From positions 62,001 through 126,000 of the forward strand of contig QQVN01000004.1 of NCBI GenBank assembly GCA_003352285.1: a DNA stretch of 64,000 nucleotides, given 5' to 3'. The DNA is from Thermoproteota archaeon. Lineage in GTDB: Archaea; Thermoproteota; Nitrososphaeria; Nitrososphaerales; Nitrosopumilaceae. Numbering within the stretch: position 1 is the stretch's first letter; every line of letters begins with the position of its first letter. Of this stretch, positions 1 through 8,214 are shown in pieces. The translations under genes were made by a program, and so were the position numbers. The notes beneath the pieces are model-generated. The model had not been told where the DNA came from, searched no databases, and saw nothing but the letters and a program-made list of their open reading frames with translations.

Positions 1-588
1 TATGCCAAAAATTCTTAGTAATTCATTCTTTGCATCAACATAACTCATTTTTTTTAGTAATCCCAAATCCATAATTCCATTATCTGCTTCTTTTGCTGCT
101 TTTTTTACAAAATCTGCCCTATACCCCAAACCACATTCTAACAACTCTACCTTTGATGCTTCTGCAAGACTGGCAGAAGTAGGAAATAAGAAAAATTCTT
201 TTTTATCAAACTCTATCCTCTCTCCAAATTTTTTACATAATTTGTTTAACGTTGATTTGATGTTTTGAATATTGGAATTTGATGAAACAATAAACGAGAT
301 ATAGCATTGAAATGGGTCCTGACGAAGCAACCTGAGGCCCTGATTTTGAGAGATTGCTGTTTTTACTACTTCGTCTTTTTTGAGGCTTTTTAGAATTTTT
401 CCAATATCATCAGATTCCCTAAAGTAATCCACCTTTCCTCCCGAGCTTTTCATTTTCAAATCAGTAGAATCTATACAGAGTACCTTATCCCCATCAATTC
501 CATACCAAAAACCGCCCTCCTTTTTCCAAAGAAACACCTGACCGCTATTTATCGTTGAATCTAGATTTATGATATTCTTTGATGTCAT
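1..588 (-). CDS. ogg: 8-oxoguanine DNA glycosylase (OGG1-type), 3' end cut by window edge
   Basis: Removes 8-oxoguanine from DNA in base-excision repair. This reading comes from my own translation of the edge sequence: 196 codons from ATG at 588 run off the window. The N-terminal part has the OGG_N hallmarks: SGQVFLWKK near residue 15, RLLRQDPFQCYISFI near residue 95, then SSNSNIQNI, KLCKKFG and LGYRADF. The last visible residues (AKNELLRIFG) lead into the helix-hairpin-helix, so the catalytic Lys and Asp lie outside the window and cannot be checked. The ATG abuts the stop of the beta-CASP nuclease (589), so the two genes are probably co-transcribed. Family assignment is strong; enzyme activity is inferred. 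Confidence 0.88.
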   Translation of the reverse strand, partial: MTSKNIINLDSTINSGQVFLWKKEGGFWYGIDGDKVLCIDSTDLKMKSSGGKVDYFRESDDIGKILKSLKKDEVVKTAISQNQGLRLLRQDPFQCYISFIVSSNSNIQNIKSTLNKLCKKFGERIEFDKKEFFLFPTSASLAEASKVELLECGLGYRADFVKKAAKEADNGIMDLGLLKKMSYVDAKNELLRIFGI

Positions 589-1854
589 TTAGACTGTGAT
601 GATTTCATCAAATGTTGGCGCATGAGCTTCAAAACCAAATTTTTCATGAATCTCTTCTGCAAATTTTATACAAGATTGATTGTCTCCGTGCACAGTTAAA
701 ACTTTAGGATTTCCCTTGATCTGTTTTAGCATTTCAAATAATTCACTTCTGTCTGAATGACCAGAAAACTCAAACTGTTTTACTTGTGCTTCAACTTTCA
801 AATCCTTTCCACGTGTAGAAACTTTTCCAGTCTCCAAAAGTTTTCTTCCAGGAGTTCCTTCCCCTTGATATGAAACCAAAGCAATTCCATTTTTGTTATC
901 AAATGCCAAATGTTGAAGATAGTAAACTGCATTTCCTCCTACCAACATTCCAGCTGGAGAAATTACGACGCATGGTTCTTCTAGCGCTCTTTTACGTTGT
1001 TCATGATCATGAATAGATACTGATTGATTTATTGCATCAGAAAATACTTTTGGATCTCGGAGATACTCTGGATATCTAAACATGATCTCATTCACCTTCA
1101 ATGCCATTCCATCCATGATAATTTTGTGCTTAAAATTAGAATTTTTCAAAACACACGCAATCTCTTGTGAGCGTTCAACTGAGAAAGAAGGAATAAACAA
1201 AGTTCCTTTTCTATCCATAACTTCATTTGCAAATTCAATCAATCCTGCTTCGGATTCTTGGCGAGGCATTTGATCTGTTTGGGAATAAGTACTCTCAGTA
1301 ATCAGCAAGTCAATTTCGCCTACATCAAGATCTGCCTTTCGAAGCATTCTGGAACCTTTAACGTTGATATCCCCTGTGTAGAATAACTTCTTTTTTTCTG
1401 ATTCCAGTAAAACTGTGGCCCCGCCAATCACATGTCCTGATTCTCTAAATTCAAAGGAGGCAGCACCGCGGTTTATCCTTTCTTTGTAACCAATTTCTTT
1501 GGTATTTTTAATCATGTTATTTACTTCTGGAATGTCAAATGGATGTGTATTTTTTTCAATTTTGAGCATATCTTCAATTAGTAACCGACTTAGCTCAATG
1601 GTTGGTGGAGTTGCATATACTCTCGAATTTCCACTAACAAACATTGATGGAACATAACCTGAATGATCAAGATGTGCGTGGGTGATAATTATTGAATCAA
1701 CATCCTTTGGTTTGACATGCAAGGGATATTGTGGTGGAGTCCCTCTTTTTCCAAATAAAACCCCATAATCCAACAAAAGATTTGTTCCATTACAATCTAC
1801 TAAAAATCCAGATCGACCTACTTCTTGAGCCGCTCCGAGAACTCTTACTTTCAA
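589..1854 (-). CDS. beta-CASP metallo-beta-lactamase ribonuclease (aCPSF2/RNase J-like)
   Basis: Probable zinc-dependent RNA endo/exonuclease of the archaeal beta-CASP family, acting in mRNA processing or decay. The 421 residues show the metallo-beta-lactamase motifs HAHLDH (about residue 60), SGHVIGG and YTGDIN. The beta-CASP motifs follow: ITESTYS (A), FSGHSDR (B) and TVHGD (C). There are no N-terminal KH domains, which separates it from aCPSF1 and fits the short aCPSF2 class. The start is TTG at 1854; a TTTAAGG box centred near 1880 fits a leaderless transcript. Whether it acts as an endonuclease or a 5'-3' exonuclease cannot be told from sequence. Confidence 0.9.
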   Translation of the reverse strand: MKVRVLGAAQEVGRSGFLVDCNGTNLLLDYGVLFGKRGTPPQYPLHVKPKDVDSIIITHAHLDHSGYVPSMFVSGNSRVYATPPTIELSRLLIEDMLKIEKNTHPFDIPEVNNMIKNTKEIGYKERINRGAASFEFRESGHVIGGATVLLESEKKKLFYTGDINVKGSRMLRKADLDVGEIDLLITESTYSQTDQMPRQESEAGLIEFANEVMDRKGTLFIPSFSVERSQEIACVLKNSNFKHKIIMDGMALKVNEIMFRYPEYLRDPKVFSDAINQSVSIHDHEQRKRALEEPCVVISPAGMLVGGNAVYYLQHLAFDNKNGIALVSYQGEGTPGRKLLETGKVSTRGKDLKVEAQVKQFEFSGHSDRSELFEMLKQIKGNPKVLTVHGDNQSCIKFAEEIHEKFGFEAHAPTFDEIITV

Positions 1855-1966
1855 GAGTCAATTGCTAAAACATCCACCTTAAAGTCTTGTTGATTTGATT
1901 CCGATCATTCCATTACGAATATAATCTTCAAAAGCTTTAATTAGTGCAAGCTAAGATCCGATCCCC

Positions 1967-2179
1967 ATGGGAAGAAGCTTTCAAGAATGGTTAAATCAAC
2001 AAGACCCAGCATTCGTAGCAAAAGTACGTGCTGGCGATGAGAACAATAAACCACTTCTAAACCAAATTAACTGGATTTGGGTAAAGAACCTTATGGACAA
2101 AAAGGCAGACCTAAATCCTTCATCCGCAGAACTTTTGGACTGGGTCACCTCAGGCCAAATCGACGCAATGAGAAAGTAA
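1967..2179 (+). CDS. small conserved protein, paralogue of the facing 67-aa protein
   Basis: Function unknown; 70 residues, soluble, no signal peptide or membrane segment. It is recognisably related to the protein encoded convergently at 2232-2435. Both begin with an R-S-F-x-E/D-W pattern and hold a central N-x-I-N-Y/W-x-W-V-K/N-N block. Both end with L-L-x-W-x-x-x-x-x-I-x-A-x-R. The repeated tryptophans suggest a compact helical fold. A TTTAATTAG box centred near 1940 puts transcription start at the ATG (leaderless), which supports it as a real gene. No family name is recognised; probably restricted to this archaeal group (inference). Confidence 0.75.
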   Translation: MGRSFQEWLNQQDPAFVAKVRAGDENNKPLLNQINWIWVKNLMDKKADLNPSSAELLDWVTSGQIDAMRK

Positions 2180-2180
2180 A

Positions 2181-2213
2181 ACGTGAACTTCACGTTCTTT
2201 TCTTTTGTTTTTT
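2181..2213. terminator. hairpin plus T-tract between convergent small genes
   Basis: An inverted repeat, ACGTG-AACTT-CACGT (2181-2195), directly follows the stop of the plus-strand microprotein. A T-rich run extends to about 2213. T-tracts terminate archaeal RNA polymerase; the hairpin may help. The facing gene ends at 2232. Confidence 0.5.
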
Positions 2214-2231
2214 AGATATTTTTTAAAAAGA

Positions 2232-2435
2232 TTATCCGCGTTTTGCTTCAATTTTTTCGTTTGTTATCCAACTTAATAGCTCCTCTACTGTTGGAATAGA
2301 TGATGATTCTTTGCCACTCAAAATATTATTCACCCAAAGATAGTTTATCAAATTGAGATGCGGTTTTTCATTCAATGGAATCATCTCCTTTGCTTCACCT
2401 GGTAAACTATTGACCCACTCATCAAAACTCCTCAT
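2232..2435 (-). CDS. small conserved protein, paralogue of the facing 70-aa protein
   Basis: Function unknown; 67 residues. It shares its layout with the 1967-2179 product: RSFDEW at the N-terminus, NLINYLWVNN in the middle, LLSWITNEKIEAKR at the end. The two lie tail to tail, 52 bp apart. The ATG at 2435 lies about 25 bp from a TTTTATTAG box (2456-2464), so it has its own leaderless promoter and is not a shadow frame. Identity between the pair is modest by eye, which suggests an old inverted duplication. Confidence 0.72.
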   Translation of the reverse strand: MRSFDEWVNSLPGEAKEMIPLNEKPHLNLINYLWVNNILSGKESSSIPTVEELLSWITNEKIEAKRG

Positions 2436-2560
2436 GCAAACTAGTATTAGCTAAAACTAATAAAATTTCAAAACGCGATCACAAAATAGCTATAACCCTG
2501 TTATGGATTTCGATTATGGTTTAAATAGTAACTGAGCACTGATCAAAATAAGTGAAATAA

Positions 2561-2863
2561 ATGCCAATAGCAATACTTCCAGACATCGATGAACAGAGAT
2601 GTATCGGATGCGCACTATGTGTTGAAATCTGTACTTCTCTTGGCCCAGATGTACTTCGTGTAAAACCTGTTGAAGGTTGGAAGAGAGGTAAAGCATTTGT
2701 TTTCTATCCAGAGAGATGCATCTCAGACGGTGCATGCATTGGGGTTTGCCCAACAAAATCAATCTTCTGGATGAGACCAATGAATTACACTGCAGGACAA
2801 CCTGTACCTCTTCACAAGAACGGAGTTTTCATCAAAGGATGGGCAGAAGACGCCGCTCTATAA
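2561..2863 (+). CDS. ferredoxin with one CxxC and one CxxD cluster motif
   Basis: Small soluble electron carrier, 100 residues. The first cluster motif is C14xxC17xxC20xxxC24. The second is C53xxD56xxC59xxxC63-P: the second cysteine is replaced by aspartate, as in Pyrococcus-type ferredoxins where Asp ligates a 4Fe-4S cluster that converts easily to 3Fe-4S. About 28 residues separate the two motifs, longer than in minimal 2x4Fe ferredoxins. A TTTAAATA box at 2520-2527 gives a short leader before the ATG. It stands alone between divergent and convergent neighbours, so its redox partner is not indicated. Dicluster ferredoxin is secure; cluster type is inferred. Confidence 0.9.
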   Translation: MPIAILPDIDEQRCIGCALCVEICTSLGPDVLRVKPVEGWKRGKAFVFYPERCISDGACIGVCPTKSIFWMRPMNYTAGQPVPLHKNGVFIKGWAEDAAL

Positions 2864-2894
2864 GCGCGGTATCTTTCGTACACTTTTTTCTTTT

Positions 2895-4406
2895 TTAATT
2901 TAGAGATTTTTTTCTAGCTGATCTTGGAATCTTTTTTGCAAAGAATTCTAAAAATTCATCTTCCCTATCAAAGTAAACATTAGCAAAATTATTTTTTGCA
3001 AAGAATACTTCCCATGTCTTTCCAAATTCTGTATGGTCTTTTGGCTCTCTTTTTGTATCTGCCATTACATAATGAGATGCAGGAAACATATCTGAAATCT
3101 CAATTGGAATCAATCCCAAAAATGGATTGTAGATGCAAAATTGCACCAAATCAATATCTTTGAATTTTTTTTCCAGTCTTTTGTATTCTGATGATAAATA
3201 CGCTGGCTTTAGTTTTGTCTCTTTGAAAATTACTAATGTCTTGTTTTTGGTCCTAAACTTTCTCACTATATTATGAAATGATTGAATCTCTGGCCTAAAT
3301 TGGTCTTCTTTTGAAAAGAGAAAGATTGCCTTTTCTTTGAATTTGGGAGTTGTTTTTATGAAATATTTTGCATTATGGGTAAAAACACCAATAGTCTCAA
3401 AGAGTTTTGGATGTGCGCGTGCCTTTTTTATGACATATTCCCACAATCTGCCTTCATGAATTGACTCTTTGACTCTTTCTACTTCAGATTTTATTGCATA
3501 CAAATTATGCAATGCAAGATTGTTCTTCTTGTCTTCATAGGATAGACCCGACAACTCACTAGGCAAAAATTTAGAGCATACCTCACAGTTGCATGAAAAT
3601 TGCTTTATCTCTGTAAGATGACGAGTGCCATCCTCTGTGATGTATCTATCTTGTTTTGCATATAGCATGTAAGAGGCAGAATCAAATGTATCGCAACCAA
3701 GTGCCACCGCAAAGGGAATCGTTAGTGGATGTCCGGCGCCAAAAAGATGTAGTGGAATAGAAGGAGGAATCTGCTTTTTTGCAGCCACAATCATCTCTGC
3801 TAATAGTTTGTACTCGTATGATTCCATAAATTCAACTGGACTCCCAAGCGCAAGCATTTGAAATCCCTGGTTTACAAGTGCTTGAGTTGATTTTTTCACC
3901 AAATCAAAATGCTCTCCTCCTTGAATTGGGCCAACCCAAATCTGCCCGTTATCCTCACTTGACTCTAATGTTTTCTTTGATACATCAAGTGTGTGTCTGA
4001 CATAATCTAAGGCAAGCTTCTTCGGTAATCCAAATCCCGTTGGCTTGTCCAAAGGAATTGCAATGTCTGTTTTGATTCCTGTCTCAAATTTTGCCATCTC
4101 TTCATGTGAAACTTTGACCTTTCCGTATTCAAGAACTTGATATCCTCCTGAATCAGTCATTACTGAACCATCAAAACCAATTATGTCATGAATTCCTCTT
4201 TGGATGGCTTCCTCTCCATAATTATTTTTTGTAATGTATGCGTTAGTTATTACAAGATCAAAACCAAGCTCACGAAATTTTTTTGCTGGAATAGATTGTT
4301 TTACAGGATGAATTACAGGAACAAATGCAGGTGTTTCAATCTTTCCGTGATTTGTCTGTAGTATTCCAATTCTTGCAGCAAGATCACTTTTTATTATTTC
4401 AAACAA
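2895..4406 (-). CDS. tgtA: archaeosine tRNA-guanine transglycosylase
   Basis: Exchanges guanine 15 in the tRNA D-loop for preQ0, the first step on tRNA in archaeosine synthesis. The 503-residue chain starts with the TGT barrel: MTDSGGYQVLEYG holds the early active-site Asp, with GPIQGG and the ALGSPVEFM region downstream. A CNCEVC motif near residue 280 supplies zinc ligands. The C-terminal third is a shorter accessory region, without a clear full PUA domain by eye. The start is TTG at 4406; a TTTAATAATG box centred near 4435 supports it. The archaeosine synthase partner (ArcS, Gat-QueC or QueF-L) is not in the window. Confidence 0.92.
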   Translation of the reverse strand: MFEIIKSDLAARIGILQTNHGKIETPAFVPVIHPVKQSIPAKKFRELGFDLVITNAYITKNNYGEEAIQRGIHDIIGFDGSVMTDSGGYQVLEYGKVKVSHEEMAKFETGIKTDIAIPLDKPTGFGLPKKLALDYVRHTLDVSKKTLESSEDNGQIWVGPIQGGEHFDLVKKSTQALVNQGFQMLALGSPVEFMESYEYKLLAEMIVAAKKQIPPSIPLHLFGAGHPLTIPFAVALGCDTFDSASYMLYAKQDRYITEDGTRHLTEIKQFSCNCEVCSKFLPSELSGLSYEDKKNNLALHNLYAIKSEVERVKESIHEGRLWEYVIKKARAHPKLFETIGVFTHNAKYFIKTTPKFKEKAIFLFSKEDQFRPEIQSFHNIVRKFRTKNKTLVIFKETKLKPAYLSSEYKRLEKKFKDIDLVQFCIYNPFLGLIPIEISDMFPASHYVMADTKREPKDHTEFGKTWEVFFAKNNFANVYFDREDEFLEFFAKKIPRSARKKSLN

Positions 4407-4439
4407 TGTAAGATACCAAATATTTGATTCATTATTAAA

Positions 4440-4991
4440 TCAGTAGGAAAAGAATTTTTTTAAATGATCTTTCTCTGCTATTAGGCTGAGCCAGTCAACA
4501 TTATCACTTTGTTTATTTCCTTTAATTGCTTTCATTACGTCCTGTACCGTTTTTTGAATAGTCTTGTTAGTGGTATCGATTTGAATGCACTTTGTTTTTC
4601 CAAATTCTTTTATGGAATCATGAGCTATGATTCCTAAAATTTCACTATCAAGGTTCTCTATAGTTTTCTTTTTTGAATATCTTCTTTTTTTATAAATTGA
4701 ATTGAGTTTGTATGGGTTTTTTCTTAAAATGATTACTTTTCTTACTTGATCGTTTGATAACACATATGGCGCCAAATGACCAACTGTAATTGAATTTTTT
4801 AAAACTTTTTTCTTCAAATAACGCTTGATTTTTTTTACATCTACATCAATCACACCATTATTTTTCTCATAAAAATTTGATTCTAAAGCAATTTTGTTAA
4901 TATCACAAATTTCAGAATTTAATTTTGTTGCAATTTCATTTGCTATGGTGTGTTTTCCAACTCCAGGATTCCCTGTAATTACTAGCGACAT
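4440..4991 (-). CDS. AK6/Fap7-like adenylate kinase-type ATPase
   Basis: A P-loop NTPase of the AK6/Fap7 group, which in archaea and eukaryotes acts with ribosomal protein uS11 in 30S/40S maturation. The 183 residues open with a Walker A loop, GNPGVGKHT (residues 7-15). A lid region rich in Lys and Arg (RRYSKKK) lies near residue 104. The family favours a short His/Thr P-loop, as here. The C-terminal extension is basic. The ATG at 4991 is about 26 bp from a GATTTAATC box. Co-directional with tgtA, 33 bp upstream. Ribosome-assembly role is inferred from the family. Confidence 0.8.
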   Translation of the reverse strand: MSLVITGNPGVGKHTIANEIATKLNSEICDINKIALESNFYEKNNGVIDVDVKKIKRYLKKKVLKNSITVGHLAPYVLSNDQVRKVIILRKNPYKLNSIYKKRRYSKKKTIENLDSEILGIIAHDSIKEFGKTKCIQIDTTNKTIQKTVQDVMKAIKGNKQSDNVDWLSLIAEKDHLKKFFSY

Positions 4992-5063
4992 ATTCTATCA
5001 GAAAAGAATCTAGATTAAATCATTGCTGCAATACTAATATGTATAATCTGATTTTGGTTTTCC

Positions 5064-6251
5064 ATGCAAATTGGGCTGTTGGGAAAAGCAAATGTTGGAA
5101 AATCAACATTTTTTTCAGCAGCTACTGAAACATCTGTCCCAATTGGTAACTTTCCATTCACCACCATTGAGCCAAATGTTGGGGTGACACACATCAAAAC
5201 TGATTGTGCATGTAAGCACTTTGGAATTTCTCATAATAGTCAATTCTGTATTAATGGAACGCGATTTGTTCCAGTAAAATTAATTGATATAGCTGGTTTG
5301 GTTCCTGATGCACACAAAGGAAAAGGATTAGGAAATCAGTTCTTAGATGATGCAAGACAAGCAGATGCGTTAATTCATGTTGTTGACATTGCTGGAACAA
5401 CAGACATTCAAGGCCAACCTGTCAGTGTTGGCAGTCATGATCCTCTTGAAGATGTCAAGTTTGTAGAAGAGGAATTTGTACAATGGTTTAATCAAATCCT
5501 AAAACGAGAATGGCAAAAAATTTCAAAGGAGATAGAACAAAAAACTACAAAGCTTGTCGAGGGTATTACAAAGCGTTTTAGTGGACTTGGGATAAAGGAT
5601 TTCCAAGTGCAGTCTGTATTGCAACACACAGGACTGCAAACAAAAAAAATATCAGAATGGAATGATGATGATCTTTATAATTTTGCAAAAGAACTGCGTA
5701 AAATTACAAAACCAATCTTGATTGCAGCCAACAAGGCCGATTTGTGTAAAGATTTATCCGTAATAAAAAAAATTCAGGACACGATTGTTATTCCTTGTAG
5801 TGCTGAATCTGAGCTCTTACTAAGAAAGGCCTCCAAATCTGGAATGATTGAATACGTTACAGGCAGTGAGAAATTCACAATAAAAGAAAACTCCCTAAAC
5901 CCTCAGCAGAAAAAGGCATTAGATCTAGTTTCATCTGTATTAGAAAAGATCACTACAACTGGTATACAATCTGCACTAAACAAAACTGTTTTTGATCTCT
6001 TAAAATTCATTGTAGTGTATCCTGTAGAGGATGAAACCAAATTTACAAACAAAGATGGCGAAATTTTTCCAGATGCAAAACTTTTACCACTTGACTCAAC
6101 TGCAAAGGAATTAGCAAAGATCATTCATGCTGATATCGCAAAAGGATTCCTTCATGCCATTGACTGTAAAACCAAACAACGAATTGGCGCTGATCATAAA
6201 TTAAAAAATGGAGATGTAATCAAGATTGTTTCAAGTATGAGTAGAGGATAA
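5064..6251 (+). CDS. OBG/YchF-type translation-associated GTPase
   Basis: GTP/ATP-binding protein of the OBG superfamily, archaeal branch related to YchF and eukaryotic Ygr210. The 395 residues show G1 GKANVGKS (7-14), a G2-type threonine in FPFTTIEPN, G3 DIAGL, and the NKAD G4 loop near residue 223. A C-terminal TGS-like segment (residues about 310-395, ending KNGDVIKIVSS) is typical of ribosome-linked members. The ATG at 5064 sits about 26 bp beyond a TATGTATAAT box. It ends 1 bp before kae1, so the two probably form one transcript. Exact role on the ribosome is unknown. Confidence 0.88.
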   Translation: MQIGLLGKANVGKSTFFSAATETSVPIGNFPFTTIEPNVGVTHIKTDCACKHFGISHNSQFCINGTRFVPVKLIDIAGLVPDAHKGKGLGNQFLDDARQADALIHVVDIAGTTDIQGQPVSVGSHDPLEDVKFVEEEFVQWFNQILKREWQKISKEIEQKTTKLVEGITKRFSGLGIKDFQVQSVLQHTGLQTKKISEWNDDDLYNFAKELRKITKPILIAANKADLCKDLSVIKKIQDTIVIPCSAESELLLRKASKSGMIEYVTGSEKFTIKENSLNPQQKKALDLVSSVLEKITTTGIQSALNKTVFDLLKFIVVYPVEDETKFTNKDGEIFPDAKLLPLDSTAKELAKIIHADIAKGFLHAIDCKTKQRIGADHKLKNGDVIKIVSSMSRG

Positions 6252-6252
6252 C

Positions 6253-7236
6253 ATGTTATGTTTAGGCGTTGAAAGCACTGCACACACATTTTCTTGTGCT
6301 GTTCTTGAAAAAAATAATAAAAAAGGAAAAATTCTCTCTGATATAAGAAAGATCTATAGGCCACCGGAAGGTGCAGGTATACACCCTCGCGAAGCATCTA
6401 GACATCACATTGAAAATAGCGCACAGGTTTTACAAGATGCATTACAAAAAGCAGACGTATCGATCTCTGATTTAGATATCATTGCATATGCTGCAGGGCC
6501 TGGACTAGGGCCATGTCTACGCGTTGGTGCAATAGTTGCACGTTCCCTAGCATCATATTACAAAATTCCAATTTATCCTGTTAATCATGCACTAGGACAC
6601 ATTGAGCTAGGAAAGCTACTAACCGGATCTAAAAATCCATTGGTACTATTGGTTTCTGGTGGACATACAATGTTGCTTGCATTGACATATGGCAAGTGGC
6701 GCGTATTTGGTGAAACACTTGACATTACGTTGGGACAGCTATTAGACCAATTTGGTCGCTCACTGGGATTTTCATCACCATGTGGAAAACAAATTGAATC
6801 ATTGGCTCTTCAGACAAACTTGTATGAATCACTACCTTATTCTGTCAAAGGAAATGATGTTTCTTTTTCTGGATTATTATCTGCAACAAAGTCTCTAATC
6901 CCTAAAGGAAAAGAAATCGCATGCTTTTCATTACAGGAGACTGCGTTTGCAATGATCTCTGAAGCAGTAGAGCGCGCATTGGCATTTACACAGAAAAAAG
7001 AGCTAATGGTTGTTGGTGGCGTAGCTGCAAATAAGCGGCTCTCACAGATGCTTCATCAAGTTTGCAAACGACAAAATTGTAAATTTTATGTTGTGCCATT
7101 GGAATATGCTGGGGACTGTGGCTCACAAATAGCTTGGACTGGTCTACTTGAATCGACAACTAAGAGTGGCGCAAAATTAGATGAAACCTTTGTTAGGCAA
7201 TCATGGCGATTGGACTCTGTAGAAATCAGTTACTGA
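6253..7236 (+). CDS. kae1: KEOPS complex subunit Kae1 (t6A synthase)
   Basis: Catalytic subunit of KEOPS; transfers the threonylcarbamoyl group onto A37 of ANN-decoding tRNAs. The 327 residues match archaeal Kae1 length. It has an ASKHA ATPase start (GVESTAHTFSCAV), the metal-binding HxxxH of NHALGHIE (about residue 110), VSGGHT, the VVGGVAANKRL segment, and a late Asp in GDCGSQIAW that completes the metal site. bud32 follows on the same strand, but the small opposite-strand gene at 7230-7556 intervenes. In many archaea kae1 and bud32 are adjacent or fused; here they are separate chains. Confidence 0.95.
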   Translation: MLCLGVESTAHTFSCAVLEKNNKKGKILSDIRKIYRPPEGAGIHPREASRHHIENSAQVLQDALQKADVSISDLDIIAYAAGPGLGPCLRVGAIVARSLASYYKIPIYPVNHALGHIELGKLLTGSKNPLVLLVSGGHTMLLALTYGKWRVFGETLDITLGQLLDQFGRSLGFSSPCGKQIESLALQTNLYESLPYSVKGNDVSFSGLLSATKSLIPKGKEIACFSLQETAFAMISEAVERALAFTQKKELMVVGGVAANKRLSQMLHQVCKRQNCKFYVVPLEYAGDCGSQIAWTGLLESTTKSGAKLDETFVRQSWRLDSVEISY

Positions 7237-7556
7237 TTTTTAGCTTCTTCAATAGCATCTTGAAATGTTTCCAACCAACTACCGTTACTGAAAACACCAA
7301 ATTTGTAAGACTTTTCTCCATCTTCGGTTTCTACTGAAAAACATACTTTTTTCATAAGTAATCCTTCCTTCCAAACTTTTTTTATTTTTACTAGTGGCAC
7401 ATCAATTACAGTATCTCCAAATTTCTTTGAAAAGTCCATTATTCTTCCCCTAGTTTTATCAAATGCAACTCTTTTGTTTGTGATAGTGAGAATTCCTGGA
7501 CCAAATCCATCCTCACTGCAATCTTCTTGCCTGATTTTTTTTTCATCGCTTTCCAT
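7230..7556 (-). CDS. small PH/GRAM-like protein
   Basis: Unknown function; 108 residues, no membrane segment. The pattern G-I-L-T-I-T-N-K-R-V-A-F followed by alternating beta strands and a C-terminal helix (WLETFQDAIEEAKN) resembles bacterial PH-like or GRAM-type beta sandwiches. This is a fold impression, not a firm match. It lies inside the KEOPS region on the opposite strand, overlapping the end of kae1 by 7 bp. Its TTATATCC box near 7583-7590 lies beyond the bud32 TATA, so the two divergent promoters interlock. Probably a real gene, lineage-specific. Confidence 0.65.
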   Translation of the reverse strand: MESDEKKIRQEDCSEDGFGPGILTITNKRVAFDKTRGRIMDFSKKFGDTVIDVPLVKIKKVWKEGLLMKKVCFSVETEDGEKSYKFGVFSNGSWLETFQDAIEEAKNQ

Positions 7557-7593
7557 AATTAGCTTTTAATCACATCTTATGGATATAATTTTA

Positions 7594-8214
7594 ATGAAAT
7601 TACTCAAAAAAGGAGCCGAGGGGGACCTTTTTCTTACCAAATGGAATGAAAAAAAATCAATACTCAAAATTCGCAAGAAAAAAGACTATAGAATTACACA
7701 GCTTGATGAAAAAATTAGAAAACAAAGAACAATTCATGAGGCAGAAATAATTTCCAAAGTCAAAGAATTTGGCGTGCCTGCACCATTAATCTACCGAGTA
7801 AACCTTAGTCAGTTTAGCATTTTGATGCAGTTTATTGATGGAAAGACAGTAGGACAACTTCCACATAAATTGATAGTGGAAAAGTGTAAGCAAATTGGAA
7901 ATGTTGTTGGAACTCTACACAATAATGGTATAATGCATGGTGATCTTACTACATCTAATTTCATTTATTCTAAGAGGAAAATCTTTCTAATTGATTTTGG
8001 ACTATCAATCAAAACAGACAAACCAGAAGACCATGCTGTAGATCTTAGACTGTTTAAGGAAATTCTAAACAGTGCTCATGCAAAAGTAATTGACTCTGCA
8101 TGGAAAAATTTCTTGTCTGGATACAAAAACACTATTGGTGCTTCGAGATTTAGCAAAATTATTCATCTTGTTTCAGTAATAGAGAGCCGAGGTAGATATG
8201 CGACAGTCGTATGA
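7594..8214 (+). CDS. bud32: KEOPS kinase Bud32
   Basis: Small atypical protein kinase/ATPase of KEOPS, needed for tRNA t6A synthesis. The chain of 206 residues has the glycine-poor GAEG loop, the Lys of ILKIRKK, IMHGDLTTSNF (catalytic Asp and Asn) and LIDFGLS (DFG). It ends in a basic RGRYA tail typical of Bud32. I place the start at ATG 7594 because a TTTTAATC box centred near 7566 lies about 27 bp upstream and Bud32 proteins begin close to the GAE motif. An ATG at 7579 would add five residues. It overlaps the ITPase gene by 17 bp. Confidence 0.93.
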   Translation: MKLLKKGAEGDLFLTKWNEKKSILKIRKKKDYRITQLDEKIRKQRTIHEAEIISKVKEFGVPAPLIYRVNLSQFSILMQFIDGKTVGQLPHKLIVEKCKQIGNVVGTLHNNGIMHGDLTTSNFIYSKRKIFLIDFGLSIKTDKPEDHAVDLRLFKEILNSAHAKVIDSAWKNFLSGYKNTIGASRFSKIIHLVSVIESRGRYATVV

